From positions 1-61,822 of the IMG/VR virus record IMGVR_UViG_3300046373_000181: DNA of 61,822 nucleotides; one strand, written 5' to 3'. The position numbers and the translations under genes were made by a program. The notes beneath the pieces are model-generated. The model worked only from the letters and a program-made list of their open reading frames with translations. It ran no database searches and was not told the DNA's origin. The DNA comes from a virus. This document shows, piece by piece, positions 22,971 through 31,484 of this stretch; within the stretch, counting starts at the first letter, position 1; each line of letters starts with the position of its first letter.

Positions 22971-25775
22971 TTAAAGGTTGATGACGTGAACAGTGACTGA
23001 AACCACACTGAAGTCTGCAAATGTGGCCTGTGCTGTGACATCGGTATTTGTTGATATACTGTTTGTCGGTATTGATAAAAGCCCTACGTTAGAAATGGAT
23101 GCACCTGATATAGAGGAAATTATAAGCCAACTTCGGCTTCGACTAGTCGTTTGCCAAGTTCCATCCGAATACTGCTCTTCCACATGCAATGACAGACTAC
23201 CACCTTCATTTACAGTTAAATTGTGTCCATCATCAGCAATTCGATAAACACCCGTAGCGGTTGCGGTACTGGCTAAAACGTAGTGTTGCCCCGCCGTTAC
23301 AGCATTTAAGTCTGATTCAGTACCCGCACCTGGATCATCGTCTGTTTCAGGTGCGAGAGCTACGGTATATTTGGTGCCGTTAAGTTTCAGGTAAAGCTTG
23401 ACCGTATCTTCCAGCGTGTTGTGAACAAATCGGGCTGTGCGTTCCGGTATCTCACTCGCATACGGTCGCCCCGCTTTGATGAGGGGACCAATAAATGCAT
23501 TGAGTTGCAGCCAGGCCCCCATGTAAAACTGCCAGATGTCGAGCGTCCTGGGGTTGCGGGTAATCATGCCCTCCTGCCAGCCACCGGGGTAAAACAGGGC
23601 GGATTCGGGAAAACTCATGTTGGTCAAATCCCCCGTTACCACGCTTGCTTGATCGATAATGACCTGCCGGTTGGTGCCGATACTGAGGTTTCCCTTAATG
23701 CGCGAATTGTTATAGAGCCCCAGATAGCCCGTATCAGTCGTCACGTTGCCGATGATCTCCGAGTGAAACAGTTCGAGTTGAGTATACTCAACAGCTAAGT
23801 TGCCCGTAAAGCGCGTGTCCGTCATGCGGGTGTAGCCACTGCCAATCAGGCTGCCCGACGCGATTTCACAACCCGTGAATTCAACCCGGCTATGAACGCT
23901 ACCTGAATGCAGGTAGCCAATTTTGCTGTCTCTGACCTTGAGCTGCGAGCTGAGCGTCTGGGTAAAGCCCACTTCCAGCTCATCAATCACGCAGGCGTTG
24001 TCGTATTCAACCAGAATCGTTACCCCGTACGCTTTAGCCACCTTGCTGTTATGAACCCGCATGGGCCCGGTGCCAAGGGATTGCAGGGGGCCCGACAGGG
24101 ACGAGTTGTGAATATCAATGGGGCCGTTGCCGTTCGCATCGACATTTACGGCTAATGCCGATTCAATCCGGGCATCGTAGACGCTCAGATACGCCCCCCT
24201 AAACAGCACGATACAGTTCAGGGGGTTGTACCCATACGTGGCGTCGGTGGTGGCGTTGAGTCGGATATTGTGGTAATCACAGCTCCCACCCCCGAAATAA
24301 TACGCGTAGGGGTTGCTCTGGGCAATCACATTCACCGTGCACATGGTCTGCTCCGAGTGAATATTATCGTGCGTTACGCACAAATTATCGCCCTGAATGT
24401 AGATTGCCCGGTCGTGAGACCGTTCCACCTGAAGCCGATGAACCTTCGACATATTGGCCGTGTCGCCCTCGCCCCGAAAATTATAGGCGTAGTTGAACAG
24501 GTTGCCGCAATTCTCGACTGTGATCGTAAAGAAGTTCGAGTCCCAGGGGTTGACGATATCCACACCCTTGCCTGAAATGTTGAAGACCTCAATCCATTCC
24601 CCGTTAGAACGCTGAGGGTTATTGAGCTGTAACCCATGCATTTCCACACGCTGGGTCAGTCCGTTTTGCACTACGGAAGGGCCGACGATCTTAATTTTGC
24701 AGGTATTTAAATTGATCTCCGTCTCGCTGCGAAGGGCGGTAAAGCTCGACCCCGTGGGCATAATGGGGCTACTGTTGCTCATCACGATGCCGAAGATATT
24801 GCGCTTTAGGAGTAGCTCACCCGTGGTGCGATACCCGCCGATGCCAGGAAACCAGACGATCAGGTTATGGCGATCACAGAAATTAATGCACTTCTGAATG
24901 GCAGTGGTATTGTCGGTGCCTCCGCCCGTAGCGAAGTTGGCATCAGGGATAGCGCCGTAGTCCTGTACACTTAAATGAAGTCCGTACCGACGCAGCCAAC
25001 GGCCTCCGCTTTTGCCCGGAGCCGCGAGGACATATACGCCATCAATTTCTTCGGTGCTACTGGGGCTATAATCAAAAGCCGTACCATCGGCCAGCAGTAA
25101 GGTGTTTTTACTGCCCGCGTAGTAGGATATGCCCGAAAGGATTTGTATTAACAGATCACTAAGCCCCCCTTCGGGCAATACATTGCCCAACGGACTACCC
25201 GATACCACCTCACCGCTAGCGGTTATCTCAATGGAAGCAACTAGTTCCGCGTTGGCCCCACCGTCCTCATCGGGGTCCAGGAACAGGTTCTTTGCGTAGA
25301 GCCAATAAAGAGTTTGTGGCCGTAAGTTTTGCCCGTCAGGGTCCTTGGTAAAGGCAAAATTTGCTACCCAGGGTTGCCAGGTAGTGAACACGCCAGCCCG
25401 TTCCAGCCGGTACTGCCAACCTGATCCCGTAGCCGACCCCGATGGTGAAAACGAATAATCACCCGTGTTCAGCTCACTTGAGGTGGTCTGAGCGGCCACC
25501 ACGGTTTGGCCCGCAATGACACCACCCGACGCGGTTAACTGAATGGGGACAGCAACCGGCTTTTCAATGGAACCGGAGAGAAACGCGGGCATATACGCGT
25601 TTCGTCCGTAAAGCCAGTAAATAACACCGGTTTGCAGGGCATTACCGTCCGGAGCCAGGGTAAACACCAGATCATCCGCCCAGTTGAACCAAGGGGTGAA
25701 GGTGTTGTCTTTTTCCAGTCTGTACTGCCAGCCGGGACCGGTTGCCGTGCCGACGGCCGCTATGGGTAGGCTCAT
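22971..25775 (-). CDS. tail spike with pectate-lyase-type beta-helix
   Basis: 934 residues. The N-terminus has two tandem repeats of about 95 residues (GWQYRLEK..TLAPDG..YWLYGRNAY, then GWQYRLER..TKDPDG..YWLYAKNLF). Then VQDYGAIPDANF..DNTTAIQKCINF is the classic entry of the Pectate_lyase_3 beta-helix fold. The helix runs over about 300 residues, and the C-terminus has an Ig-like domain. Likely binds or depolymerises host surface glycan. There is no signal peptide. Confidence 0.8.
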   Translation of the reverse strand: MSLPIAAVGTATGPGWQYRLEKDNTFTPWFNWADDLVFTLAPDGNALQTGVIYWLYGRNAYMPAFLSGSIEKPVAVPIQLTASGGVIAGQTVVAAQTTSSELNTGDYSFSPSGSATGSGWQYRLERAGVFTTWQPWVANFAFTKDPDGQNLRPQTLYWLYAKNLFLDPDEDGGANAELVASIEITASGEVVSGSPLGNVLPEGGLSDLLIQILSGISYYAGSKNTLLLADGTAFDYSPSSTEEIDGVYVLAAPGKSGGRWLRRYGLHLSVQDYGAIPDANFATGGGTDNTTAIQKCINFCDRHNLIVWFPGIGGYRTTGELLLKRNIFGIVMSNSSPIMPTGSSFTALRSETEINLNTCKIKIVGPSVVQNGLTQRVEMHGLQLNNPQRSNGEWIEVFNISGKGVDIVNPWDSNFFTITVENCGNLFNYAYNFRGEGDTANMSKVHRLQVERSHDRAIYIQGDNLCVTHDNIHSEQTMCTVNVIAQSNPYAYYFGGGSCDYHNIRLNATTDATYGYNPLNCIVLFRGAYLSVYDARIESALAVNVDANGNGPIDIHNSSLSGPLQSLGTGPMRVHNSKVAKAYGVTILVEYDNACVIDELEVGFTQTLSSQLKVRDSKIGYLHSGSVHSRVEFTGCEIASGSLIGSGYTRMTDTRFTGNLAVEYTQLELFHSEIIGNVTTDTGYLGLYNNSRIKGNLSIGTNRQVIIDQASVVTGDLTNMSFPESALFYPGGWQEGMITRNPRTLDIWQFYMGAWLQLNAFIGPLIKAGRPYASEIPERTARFVHNTLEDTVKLYLKLNGTKYTVALAPETDDDPGAGTESDLNAVTAGQHYVLASTATATGVYRIADDGHNLTVNEGGSLSLHVEEQYSDGTWQTTSRSRSWLIISSISGASISNVGLLSIPTNSISTNTDVTAQATFADFSVVSVTVHVINL

Positions 25776-27661
25776 CGGAACGGTCGTTTACGGCCGATTG
25801 CTTCCACGAGGCCAATTTTCTTTCGATTGAGATTCCCAATCACCCCTTGCCAAACGTCAACATATAGCTCGTGCCGACCCGGCGTCTTACTACCCCCCGT
25901 GGGCATGAAGCCCGAAGGGATAGGGCTAGCCGATAGGGTCAGGGTAATGGCGTTGCCGTGGGTGATGAGCGTATTTTTGATGTCCTGTATCTGGCTCTTA
26001 ACCACCTGGGGTTCGGTGCCCGCTGCGGGCTCTTCAATCTTGGTTCGGATCAGATCGCGTACGCTCGTTTGTTGGGCCAGAATGCGTTGCAGACGTGAGA
26101 TTTTGCGCGTATCGCCCAGGGTCAGAGTATATTTGTAGGGACGAAGCACATCGCGGGTAAAGCCGGTGATTCGGGCCAGTTTGTCAATACTTAAGTCTGT
26201 ATCGATGAGCCGGATTGCGTCACCCGTTACGAAAAAGTTAGGAGGTGAGTCAATGGGAATAATGCCCGTATCGTTTGCTTTTGATTGCAGATACAACTCG
26301 TCCAGCTCCAGACTGTATTCAACCGATGGGGTACCGTTCTCGGCCAGCCAGGCCTGCCCCGCAGCGAGCAGTTTATTCTCGGCCGCTGTGACATACTCAT
26401 CCGGCATTTTCATGTCGACAAACGTGTAGGTGTCGCCGGGTTGAATCCGGAAAGGCGATGCCGGATCGGGTGAGGGAAACACCAGTCCGTTATCGTCGGT
26501 ATAAGACTTTAACTGGAGAATGTAATTGTTGGTAAAGAACTTGATCAGATCGAAACTGTAACCCGCCAGCTGGCCGGTCAGAAATGATACTTTGGGCGCA
26601 AGGCCTTTGATCTGGTATTTGAAGATGGGACGAACGTTGCCCGCCACAACCTCCGTTTCATCGTAGGCGAAGGGGTCAAAATCAACATCTACATCGGTGA
26701 ATGATAACTGGTCAACCACTTCGGTCACCGTCCCCGTCCGGTGGGGGTAGATATCATCAAAGACTTTAGTGCCTTCAATCAGCCCGTAGGTAGCAATGCC
26801 AGCACTGTCCTGTACAAATGAATCCCATGGCGAGGGGTTAGATCCCGCCGGAACAGCCGGGCCGGGTAGCTGCAAACGCGTGGCAAAGCCCCGATACCCC
26901 ACGGGTATGTTTTTGGAGCCGCCAAAGATGTAGGCCTTGGTAAAGAACTGGGTGCCCTGTACCGATTGACGGGACAGCTTATAGAGTCCGTTGCCTTGGC
27001 CGTAGCTAAACTGATCGCTTAGCGTCTGCCCGGCGGGGCCAATGGTCAGGATTCGGTTCGGCGCATCATTAGCCCGGTACTCAATGCTAAACTCCGTGCC
27101 CCATTCGGCGCACAGTCGTTGCAGAACCGACAAGCAGTTCTCGTTCTCAAACGATAGTGTCTTTGTCTCTGTTTGATCGCCGGGGATAGCCGTTCCCGCG
27201 CCACCCGACTGGGTACTCTCACCGGGTACCGACACGGTGCCCAGTCCCCACGCGCCCGAGAAGACACGGGCCATGTTGGAAAACAGCACCTCGGCAAAGA
27301 ATTGAAGGTTGCCCGTTAGCGAAAACACGCTGCTGAGCGCGTTGCCGTTAACATCGGTATCAAAGAACACCACGCGCAGCAAATGGTACTGCGGCCCTTC
27401 CAGCAACGCTTCGTATTCGTAGCGGTTGTTGCCCGTCTTGGTTACGGTGGGTAGGGTGTTAAGCGTATAGAGTTGCCCGAATACTGGAACGGTCTGCCCG
27501 ATCTGAATGCTAATGGGTGAAGTGCTTTCAATGGATACGCTCAGCGTGTCACCCGTCAGTAGATCCTGCTTCTGCTCAGCGCGCGAAACACCCCACAAGG
27601 GGTTCTGACTGGTCAGGGGGATATCGGCCCCGTCCGTTGTCCTTAGTACAAGAGGGGCCAT
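25772..27661 (-). CDS. tail-associated baseplate hub protein (Tal-like)
   Basis: 629 residues directly after the distal tail protein, overlapping the spike gene by 4 bases. N-terminal sequence and order match the prophage tail endopeptidase/hub (gp27-like) proteins of siphoviruses. There is a C-terminal short domain (HELYVDVWQGVIGNL). It joins the tail tube to receptor-binding proteins. No separate peptidase motif was found. Confidence 0.7.
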   Translation of the reverse strand: MAPLVLRTTDGADIPLTSQNPLWGVSRAEQKQDLLTGDTLSVSIESTSPISIQIGQTVPVFGQLYTLNTLPTVTKTGNNRYEYEALLEGPQYHLLRVVFFDTDVNGNALSSVFSLTGNLQFFAEVLFSNMARVFSGAWGLGTVSVPGESTQSGGAGTAIPGDQTETKTLSFENENCLSVLQRLCAEWGTEFSIEYRANDAPNRILTIGPAGQTLSDQFSYGQGNGLYKLSRQSVQGTQFFTKAYIFGGSKNIPVGYRGFATRLQLPGPAVPAGSNPSPWDSFVQDSAGIATYGLIEGTKVFDDIYPHRTGTVTEVVDQLSFTDVDVDFDPFAYDETEVVAGNVRPIFKYQIKGLAPKVSFLTGQLAGYSFDLIKFFTNNYILQLKSYTDDNGLVFPSPDPASPFRIQPGDTYTFVDMKMPDEYVTAAENKLLAAGQAWLAENGTPSVEYSLELDELYLQSKANDTGIIPIDSPPNFFVTGDAIRLIDTDLSIDKLARITGFTRDVLRPYKYTLTLGDTRKISRLQRILAQQTSVRDLIRTKIEEPAAGTEPQVVKSQIQDIKNTLITHGNAITLTLSASPIPSGFMPTGGSKTPGRHELYVDVWQGVIGNLNRKKIGLVEAIGRKRPFR

Positions 27662-28296
27662 ATCTCGGTGAGGTTAGTTTTTTGATGCACCGTCATGCGC
27701 TCCAGCTCGCCCGAAACGATCACGTAATAAACCGTGCCGGTAGTGCCCCCGTAGGTATGGCTGTAGGTCTGATTCGTGCCTTTGGCGTCGGTTTTGGTGC
27801 CGTCACCCCAGTAGATGACCAAGGGGGCCGGTGAGGTCAAGCGGATACTGGCTACCTGACCGGTTACACCCGACAGTATCCACTTGACAGGTTGCGGCTC
27901 GATGAGGGTAAGGCTGAACTCAGCCGGTATAGTCGCGTCCCGCCATTTCTTTTTAACCGAGAATCCTTTTGGCGAGTACACCTCGTAGACGAGGGGTTTG
28001 TTCTCCACCGGGTTGATCCGGAGCCTTTGGGTACCGGTCTTGACTAGTTGCGCAATGAGCCCATTTGTTTTGGTGATCAAATCGTCGGGACTGCTGGCAA
28101 TGAGCTTACAATCAAGCTCGATTTCTCGCTCTTTGTAGCGGGGGCGCAGCAGGTCGACCACCTGCCCGTGGGCATCGGGCCAGTTGACTGAGAAGGGTTC
28201 CTTAAGTTCCAATCCATCGATAACGCCCGATGAGTCGGACACGATGATGCCCAGACTTAAAAAGCTAATACCGTTGATGGAATAATTAAGGTTCAT
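27643..28296 (-). CDS. distal tail protein (Dit-like) with PKD-like domain
   Basis: 217 residues. The N-terminal part (ISFLSLGIIVSDSSGVIDG.., then REIELDCKLIASSPDD) fits the Dit fold that caps the tail tube. The C-terminal part contains YWGDGTKTDAKGTNQTYSHTYG, typical of a PKD domain, an adhesion-type extension. It is followed by the hub gene with a 19-base overlap. Confidence 0.7.
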   Translation of the reverse strand: MNLNYSINGISFLSLGIIVSDSSGVIDGLELKEPFSVNWPDAHGQVVDLLRPRYKEREIELDCKLIASSPDDLITKTNGLIAQLVKTGTQRLRINPVENKPLVYEVYSPKGFSVKKKWRDATIPAEFSLTLIEPQPVKWILSGVTGQVASIRLTSPAPLVIYWGDGTKTDAKGTNQTYSHTYGGTTGTVYYVIVSGELERMTVHQKTNLTEIWPLLY

Positions 28297-28381
28297 TAAC
28301 GCGCTGCTGGTGAGTTAATTTCCTTAAATATAAGCACGTAAAACGGTAAAAAATTAATCAAAAACAAGGGAAAAATTAGCC

Positions 28382-28441
28382 AAAAAGCAGCGCAAAAAGC
28401 CTTAAAAAAAGCAGTAAATAAAGCAAGCAATAAAGCAATTG
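28382..28441 (+). repeat. phased AAAGC array A (5 x 12 bp)
   Basis: The word (A/T)AAAGC occurs five times with the G at 28387, 28399, 28411, 28423 and 28435, exactly 12 bp apart. The other six bases of each unit vary. It lies in the 321-bp gap 28297-28617, about 85 bp upstream of the leftward tail genes. The rest of the gap is AT-rich with no gene seen. The same array occurs at 41396-41455. Confidence 0.75.
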
Positions 28442-28617
28442 ATAGATTTGTAGCGTGTTGATACTGAATTTATTAGGGCTATTATTTATGAAAACTATTA
28501 TGCTAAATAATGTAATAGTATGGCAATTGTTTGCGCGTTTGATATTTTCTTTTTTGAGTAAATAAAATTCAATAATTATTTGTAGTTTTATAGAGAATTA
28601 AACGCCAATTACTACGT

Positions 28618-28833
28618 ATGTCACTACGAACGAAAACGCAAAAGGAGAGGGAGGTAAAACACAAAAAGATTCGCAAGGTTTACCAGGAACTTTCGGCCGA
28701 TCCCAGTAACGCGAAAACGGCAATTGAGCAGAAGATCATGGATAAGTTTGGCATCAAAGCCCGCTCCACTGTTTGGAACATTGTCAGTCAACCCAGTGAG
28801 TCGCTGAGTGGTAATTTGAATCCACGTCTATAA
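28618..28833 (+). CDS. small basic DNA-binding-like protein, 71 aa
   Basis: Very basic N-terminus (RTKTQKEREVKHKKIRK) and a region (IEQKIMDKFGIKARSTVWNIV) fitting a helix-turn-helix. A lone rightward gene beside array A. It may bind nearby DNA (inference). Confidence 0.5.
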   Translation: MSLRTKTQKEREVKHKKIRKVYQELSADPSNAKTAIEQKIMDKFGIKARSTVWNIVSQPSESLSGNLNPRL

Positions 28834-28835
28834 AA

Positions 28836-28864
28836 AAAGCCAGCCCCAAAATGGAACTGGCTTT
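28836..28864. terminator. bidirectional terminator
   Basis: AAAGCCAG (28836-28843) pairs with CTGGCTTT (28857-28864), with an A-run before and a T-run in the stem. It separates the rightward small gene from the convergent antirepressor gene. Confidence 0.8.
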
Positions 28865-28887
28865 AAAACAATCATACTAATGATCTT

Positions 28888-29556
28888 TTAGGTGATTGGT
28901 TGACTAAAAACCTCTTTTAGTACCTGGCTTGGATACATATTCACTTGACCAAATCTGGGGTCGGGCGTTGTCTCCATCATATACCCTCGCTCCTTACAAA
29001 TCCTACTGGCTTTTTGGCCGACCGACGAAGCCGTTTTAAGTCCGATGTTAATTCGATTCAAATTAGCATAGCCCGCAACCGTGAAGTAATCCGGTATAGT
29101 CGTCGTTTTAGCTTCAAGCATTCGGATGGATTCGCCCTGTTCAGCCTGCAATGCTTTTACCTCTGCCAGATCCCGTTCTTGCTTGGCAAGCAATTGAACC
29201 GATTGCATTAACACTTCAATTTGGGTTAGTGCTGGCGATGCTTTTAGTTGCTTCTCACACTCAATGAAATACCGCCTTGCTTGTTGACCTTTATCGGTCC
29301 GCTGTAACATAGCCAACTCCTTTGCTGTATCAAGCGTTAGTGCGTAATCATCCAGAACAACCCGCTTTGCGCCATTACCCAATTGGACAATTTTGTCAAT
29401 TTGTTGATAATCAACACCTTGGCTAAATCCATACTCAACCATTCGTGGCATCCATTTTTCTAGTGGCGTCTTCACTTCTAAAAATGCATGAAGTTCACGA
29501 GCTGATACAACCTGAGAGCCTTGCTCGTTAGTTGTTATTTGAATCAGTGCGTTCAT
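28888..29556 (-). CDS. phage antirepressor (AntA/AntB type)
   Basis: 222 residues. The N-terminal VVSARELHAFLEVKTPLEKW with YGFSQGVDY is the AntA/AntB domain. There is a central coiled coil, and the C-terminal domain (IPDYFTVAGYANL..) is of the antirepressor type. Such proteins inactivate phage repressors to promote induction or block superinfection immunity. Its start lies 3 bp after the next antirepressor-like gene. Confidence 0.82.
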   Translation of the reverse strand: MNALIQITTNEQGSQVVSARELHAFLEVKTPLEKWMPRMVEYGFSQGVDYQQIDKIVQLGNGAKRVVLDDYALTLDTAKELAMLQRTDKGQQARRYFIECEKQLKASPALTQIEVLMQSVQLLAKQERDLAEVKALQAEQGESIRMLEAKTTTIPDYFTVAGYANLNRINIGLKTASSVGQKASRICKERGYMMETTPDPRFGQVNMYPSQVLKEVFSQPIT

Positions 29557-29558
29557 GG

Positions 29559-30305
29559 TTATTGCGCGTCCAACATATCCTCAATCTTATCAATGTACCC
29601 ATGCCGAATGGCAACATCTAGCAAGTTTTCACTCTGTTCACGCTGAAGAATAGCAACATCAATACCATAAGACTTCCGGAAAGAGTCCCAAAAGTCCGGC
29701 CATTTTAATGATCCGTGAGAACAGCGTATTTTCATGTTCACCATCGAAAAGATTCGCGTCCGGCGTATCAATACGTCCTGGTCATGCTTTTTGGTCTCCG
29801 CCTTTACTTTTGCCTCAAAATAAATAGTCTGTGCTTTATCCATCCGACTGACAATAGACTCAAGACCAATGACCCGCTTGGTTAAGCTGTTATTTAATTT
29901 AACCAGTGCCTCCATTTTATCATTAAAGGATTGTTCAACCATGTCCGCAACCCGATGAAATACCTCCCGGTAAATCTCAAAGACAGCCCGAACCTTACGG
30001 GCTATGAAAAATTCCATGCATGGTACGGAAAGCTCGTAAACCTGAGTAACCGTACCACCAACTCCTCGTTTGACTTTTTGGTCAAATGAGCGAAAGTCGT
30101 AACCCTCAATGAATTGTTTCTTGAGGACTTTTACTGCTATACCCTTTTCAGCATAGCACAAGGGCCAAACCTCATCGAGCTTTACAGGGTACGGGTTGCC
30201 AGATTTGGCAAGAACTCGTACTTTCTCAAAATAAGCCCGAATGGACTGGGGAGTTTCGGCAGATATTGCCGTAATGATTTGATTGGGTAACATTGGTTTT
30301 CGCAA
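29559..30305 (-). CDS. antirepressor-like protein 2
   Basis: 248 residues. The N-terminal pattern VKLDEVWPLCYAEKGIAVKV..VYELSVPCMEFFIARKVRAV..YREVF resembles the N-terminal domain of phage antirepressors and Rha/ORF11-type proteins. A coiled coil follows. It forms a two-gene unit with the AntA-type gene. The exact family is uncertain. Confidence 0.6.
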   Translation of the reverse strand: MRKPMLPNQIITAISAETPQSIRAYFEKVRVLAKSGNPYPVKLDEVWPLCYAEKGIAVKVLKKQFIEGYDFRSFDQKVKRGVGGTVTQVYELSVPCMEFFIARKVRAVFEIYREVFHRVADMVEQSFNDKMEALVKLNNSLTKRVIGLESIVSRMDKAQTIYFEAKVKAETKKHDQDVLIRRTRIFSMVNMKIRCSHGSLKWPDFWDSFRKSYGIDVAILQREQSENLLDVAIRHGYIDKIEDMLDAQ

Positions 30306-30340
30306 TTATTGTCCTACAATGGCATCGGACGTGAAAATAG

Positions 30341-30444
30341 AAAGGCGCGGCTTTGCCACTCTAACCCGCTTGCGAAGTACCAATGAAGGACTTGATAAGG
30401 CCATTATAGCCAACTATCACGGGGTGTAGCAAAGCCGCGCCTTT
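30341..30444. repeat. 16-bp perfect inverted repeat, 104-nt element
   Basis: AAAGGCGCGGCTTTGC (30341-30356) and its exact complement (30429-30444) enclose 72 bases. It would form a strong GC-rich stem with a large structured loop upstream of the antirepressor genes. Possible readings: a MITE-like insertion, a 5' regulatory RNA or an isolating terminator. The rest of the gap 30306-30572 shows no gene. Confidence 0.65.
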
Positions 30445-30475
30445 TATATAGACACAACTGCTAGTTCAAACCAAT

Positions 30476-30503
30476 AAAAAAACCCAACAAACAATTTTGT
30501 GGG
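30476..30503 (-). terminator. intrinsic terminator
   Basis: On the minus strand, CCCACAAA pairs with TTTG(T)TGGG (30503-30483), followed by seven T (30482-30476). It ends the secreted-protein gene at 30573. Confidence 0.72.
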
Positions 30504-30572
30504 CATCGCTGCCCTCCATTAATACTTCGCACTTCAAAGGTAGCAAAATGAGTTGAATAGGCAATACCCTAC

Positions 30573-31430
30573 TTAAAAATCTTCGTAATTGGTATGCATG
30601 ATTGCTTGAACCATAGGTTTTGTTAGCACCTTTTGCGTTCCATCGAAGTATAGCATACGTATCGACTCAATGGATAGGGAGGAGGCTGTTCTTGAATAGT
30701 ATCCATCCTCAAACTCAAATGAAACTGTTGCGCCCTTTTCAACAGGGCCGACGCCCGTAAATACCTTTCGGCCTACTATGTCCTTTACAGGATTTTTAGC
30801 CACAGTTGAAAAGTAAATGTATTTAATATCCTTTGGGCCAAAATTGGCCAATGAGATAGAAAATCCTATTGAATAGTCTCCACCTGCTACTTTATAGTCT
30901 TTAATAAGTAAGTGGTGCTTCAATATTGCGCCCATATAGTTATCAATGTTGACTCCCACAACACTGCCATTTCTATAATCGAATGAACAGTTGTGGCTCA
31001 TAAATACCCTTGTTGAGTCGAATCCTAACTTTTCGGCGGTATAGGAATCACTACCAAACGTGTCAGAGATGAATTCATCTGTAAGTTTATTTGCTTTGCG
31101 TAGATCATCTAGATCGTTCCAGTAATCATACGAGTTCAAATACTCAGACTTTTTTTGTGAATAAATTGCCAGTATCTGTTTAATATACTCAGGGTGTTTT
31201 TTATCCCATAGCATCACAAACACAGGCTTTTTATAAAGCTCAGTCATGTACACATCTCCAAGTTTATGACTATAGGTTGTGTAATGTTCAACACCTAACG
31301 AATCCAATACTTTTTTTATAGTCGTTAATGTGGGCGGTAGCTTTTGTCCGTTAGGCAAATAGAACGCTAGGCCCTGTGAAAAGGATTTCCCGGACAAACT
31401 CAGGAGAATAAAGAGTAGAATGTGCTTCAT
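30573..31430 (-). CDS. secreted accessory protein (possible lysogenic conversion gene)
   Basis: I start at ATG 31430 (MKHILLFILLSLSGKSFSQ, a clear signal peptide), giving 285 residues. The ATG at 31442 is the alternative. The mature protein is mixed alpha/beta with no recognised domain. It is AT-rich, monocistronic with its own terminator, and inserted between tape measure and distal tail genes. This is typical of a moron expressed from a prophage and acting at the host envelope (inference). Confidence 0.6.
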   Translation of the reverse strand: MKHILLFILLSLSGKSFSQGLAFYLPNGQKLPPTLTTIKKVLDSLGVEHYTTYSHKLGDVYMTELYKKPVFVMLWDKKHPEYIKQILAIYSQKKSEYLNSYDYWNDLDDLRKANKLTDEFISDTFGSDSYTAEKLGFDSTRVFMSHNCSFDYRNGSVVGVNIDNYMGAILKHHLLIKDYKVAGGDYSIGFSISLANFGPKDIKYIYFSTVAKNPVKDIVGRKVFTGVGPVEKGATVSFEFEDGYYSRTASSLSIESIRMLYFDGTQKVLTKPMVQAIMHTNYEDF

Positions 31431-31484
31431 AAGTGGATACATTTTGTCGAAATCACCTAAGCTTAATTTTGCACATATCTACTT

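Noticed and set aside
28382-28441. CRISPR array
   Set aside because: Units are only 12 bp with a 5-6 base constant word. No spacer-repeat structure and no cas genes.
28363-28455. A coding frame with K-A-x-x repeats across array A
   Set aside because: No start codon precedes it, the frame is short, and it ends soon after. The parallel frame in array B also lacks a start.
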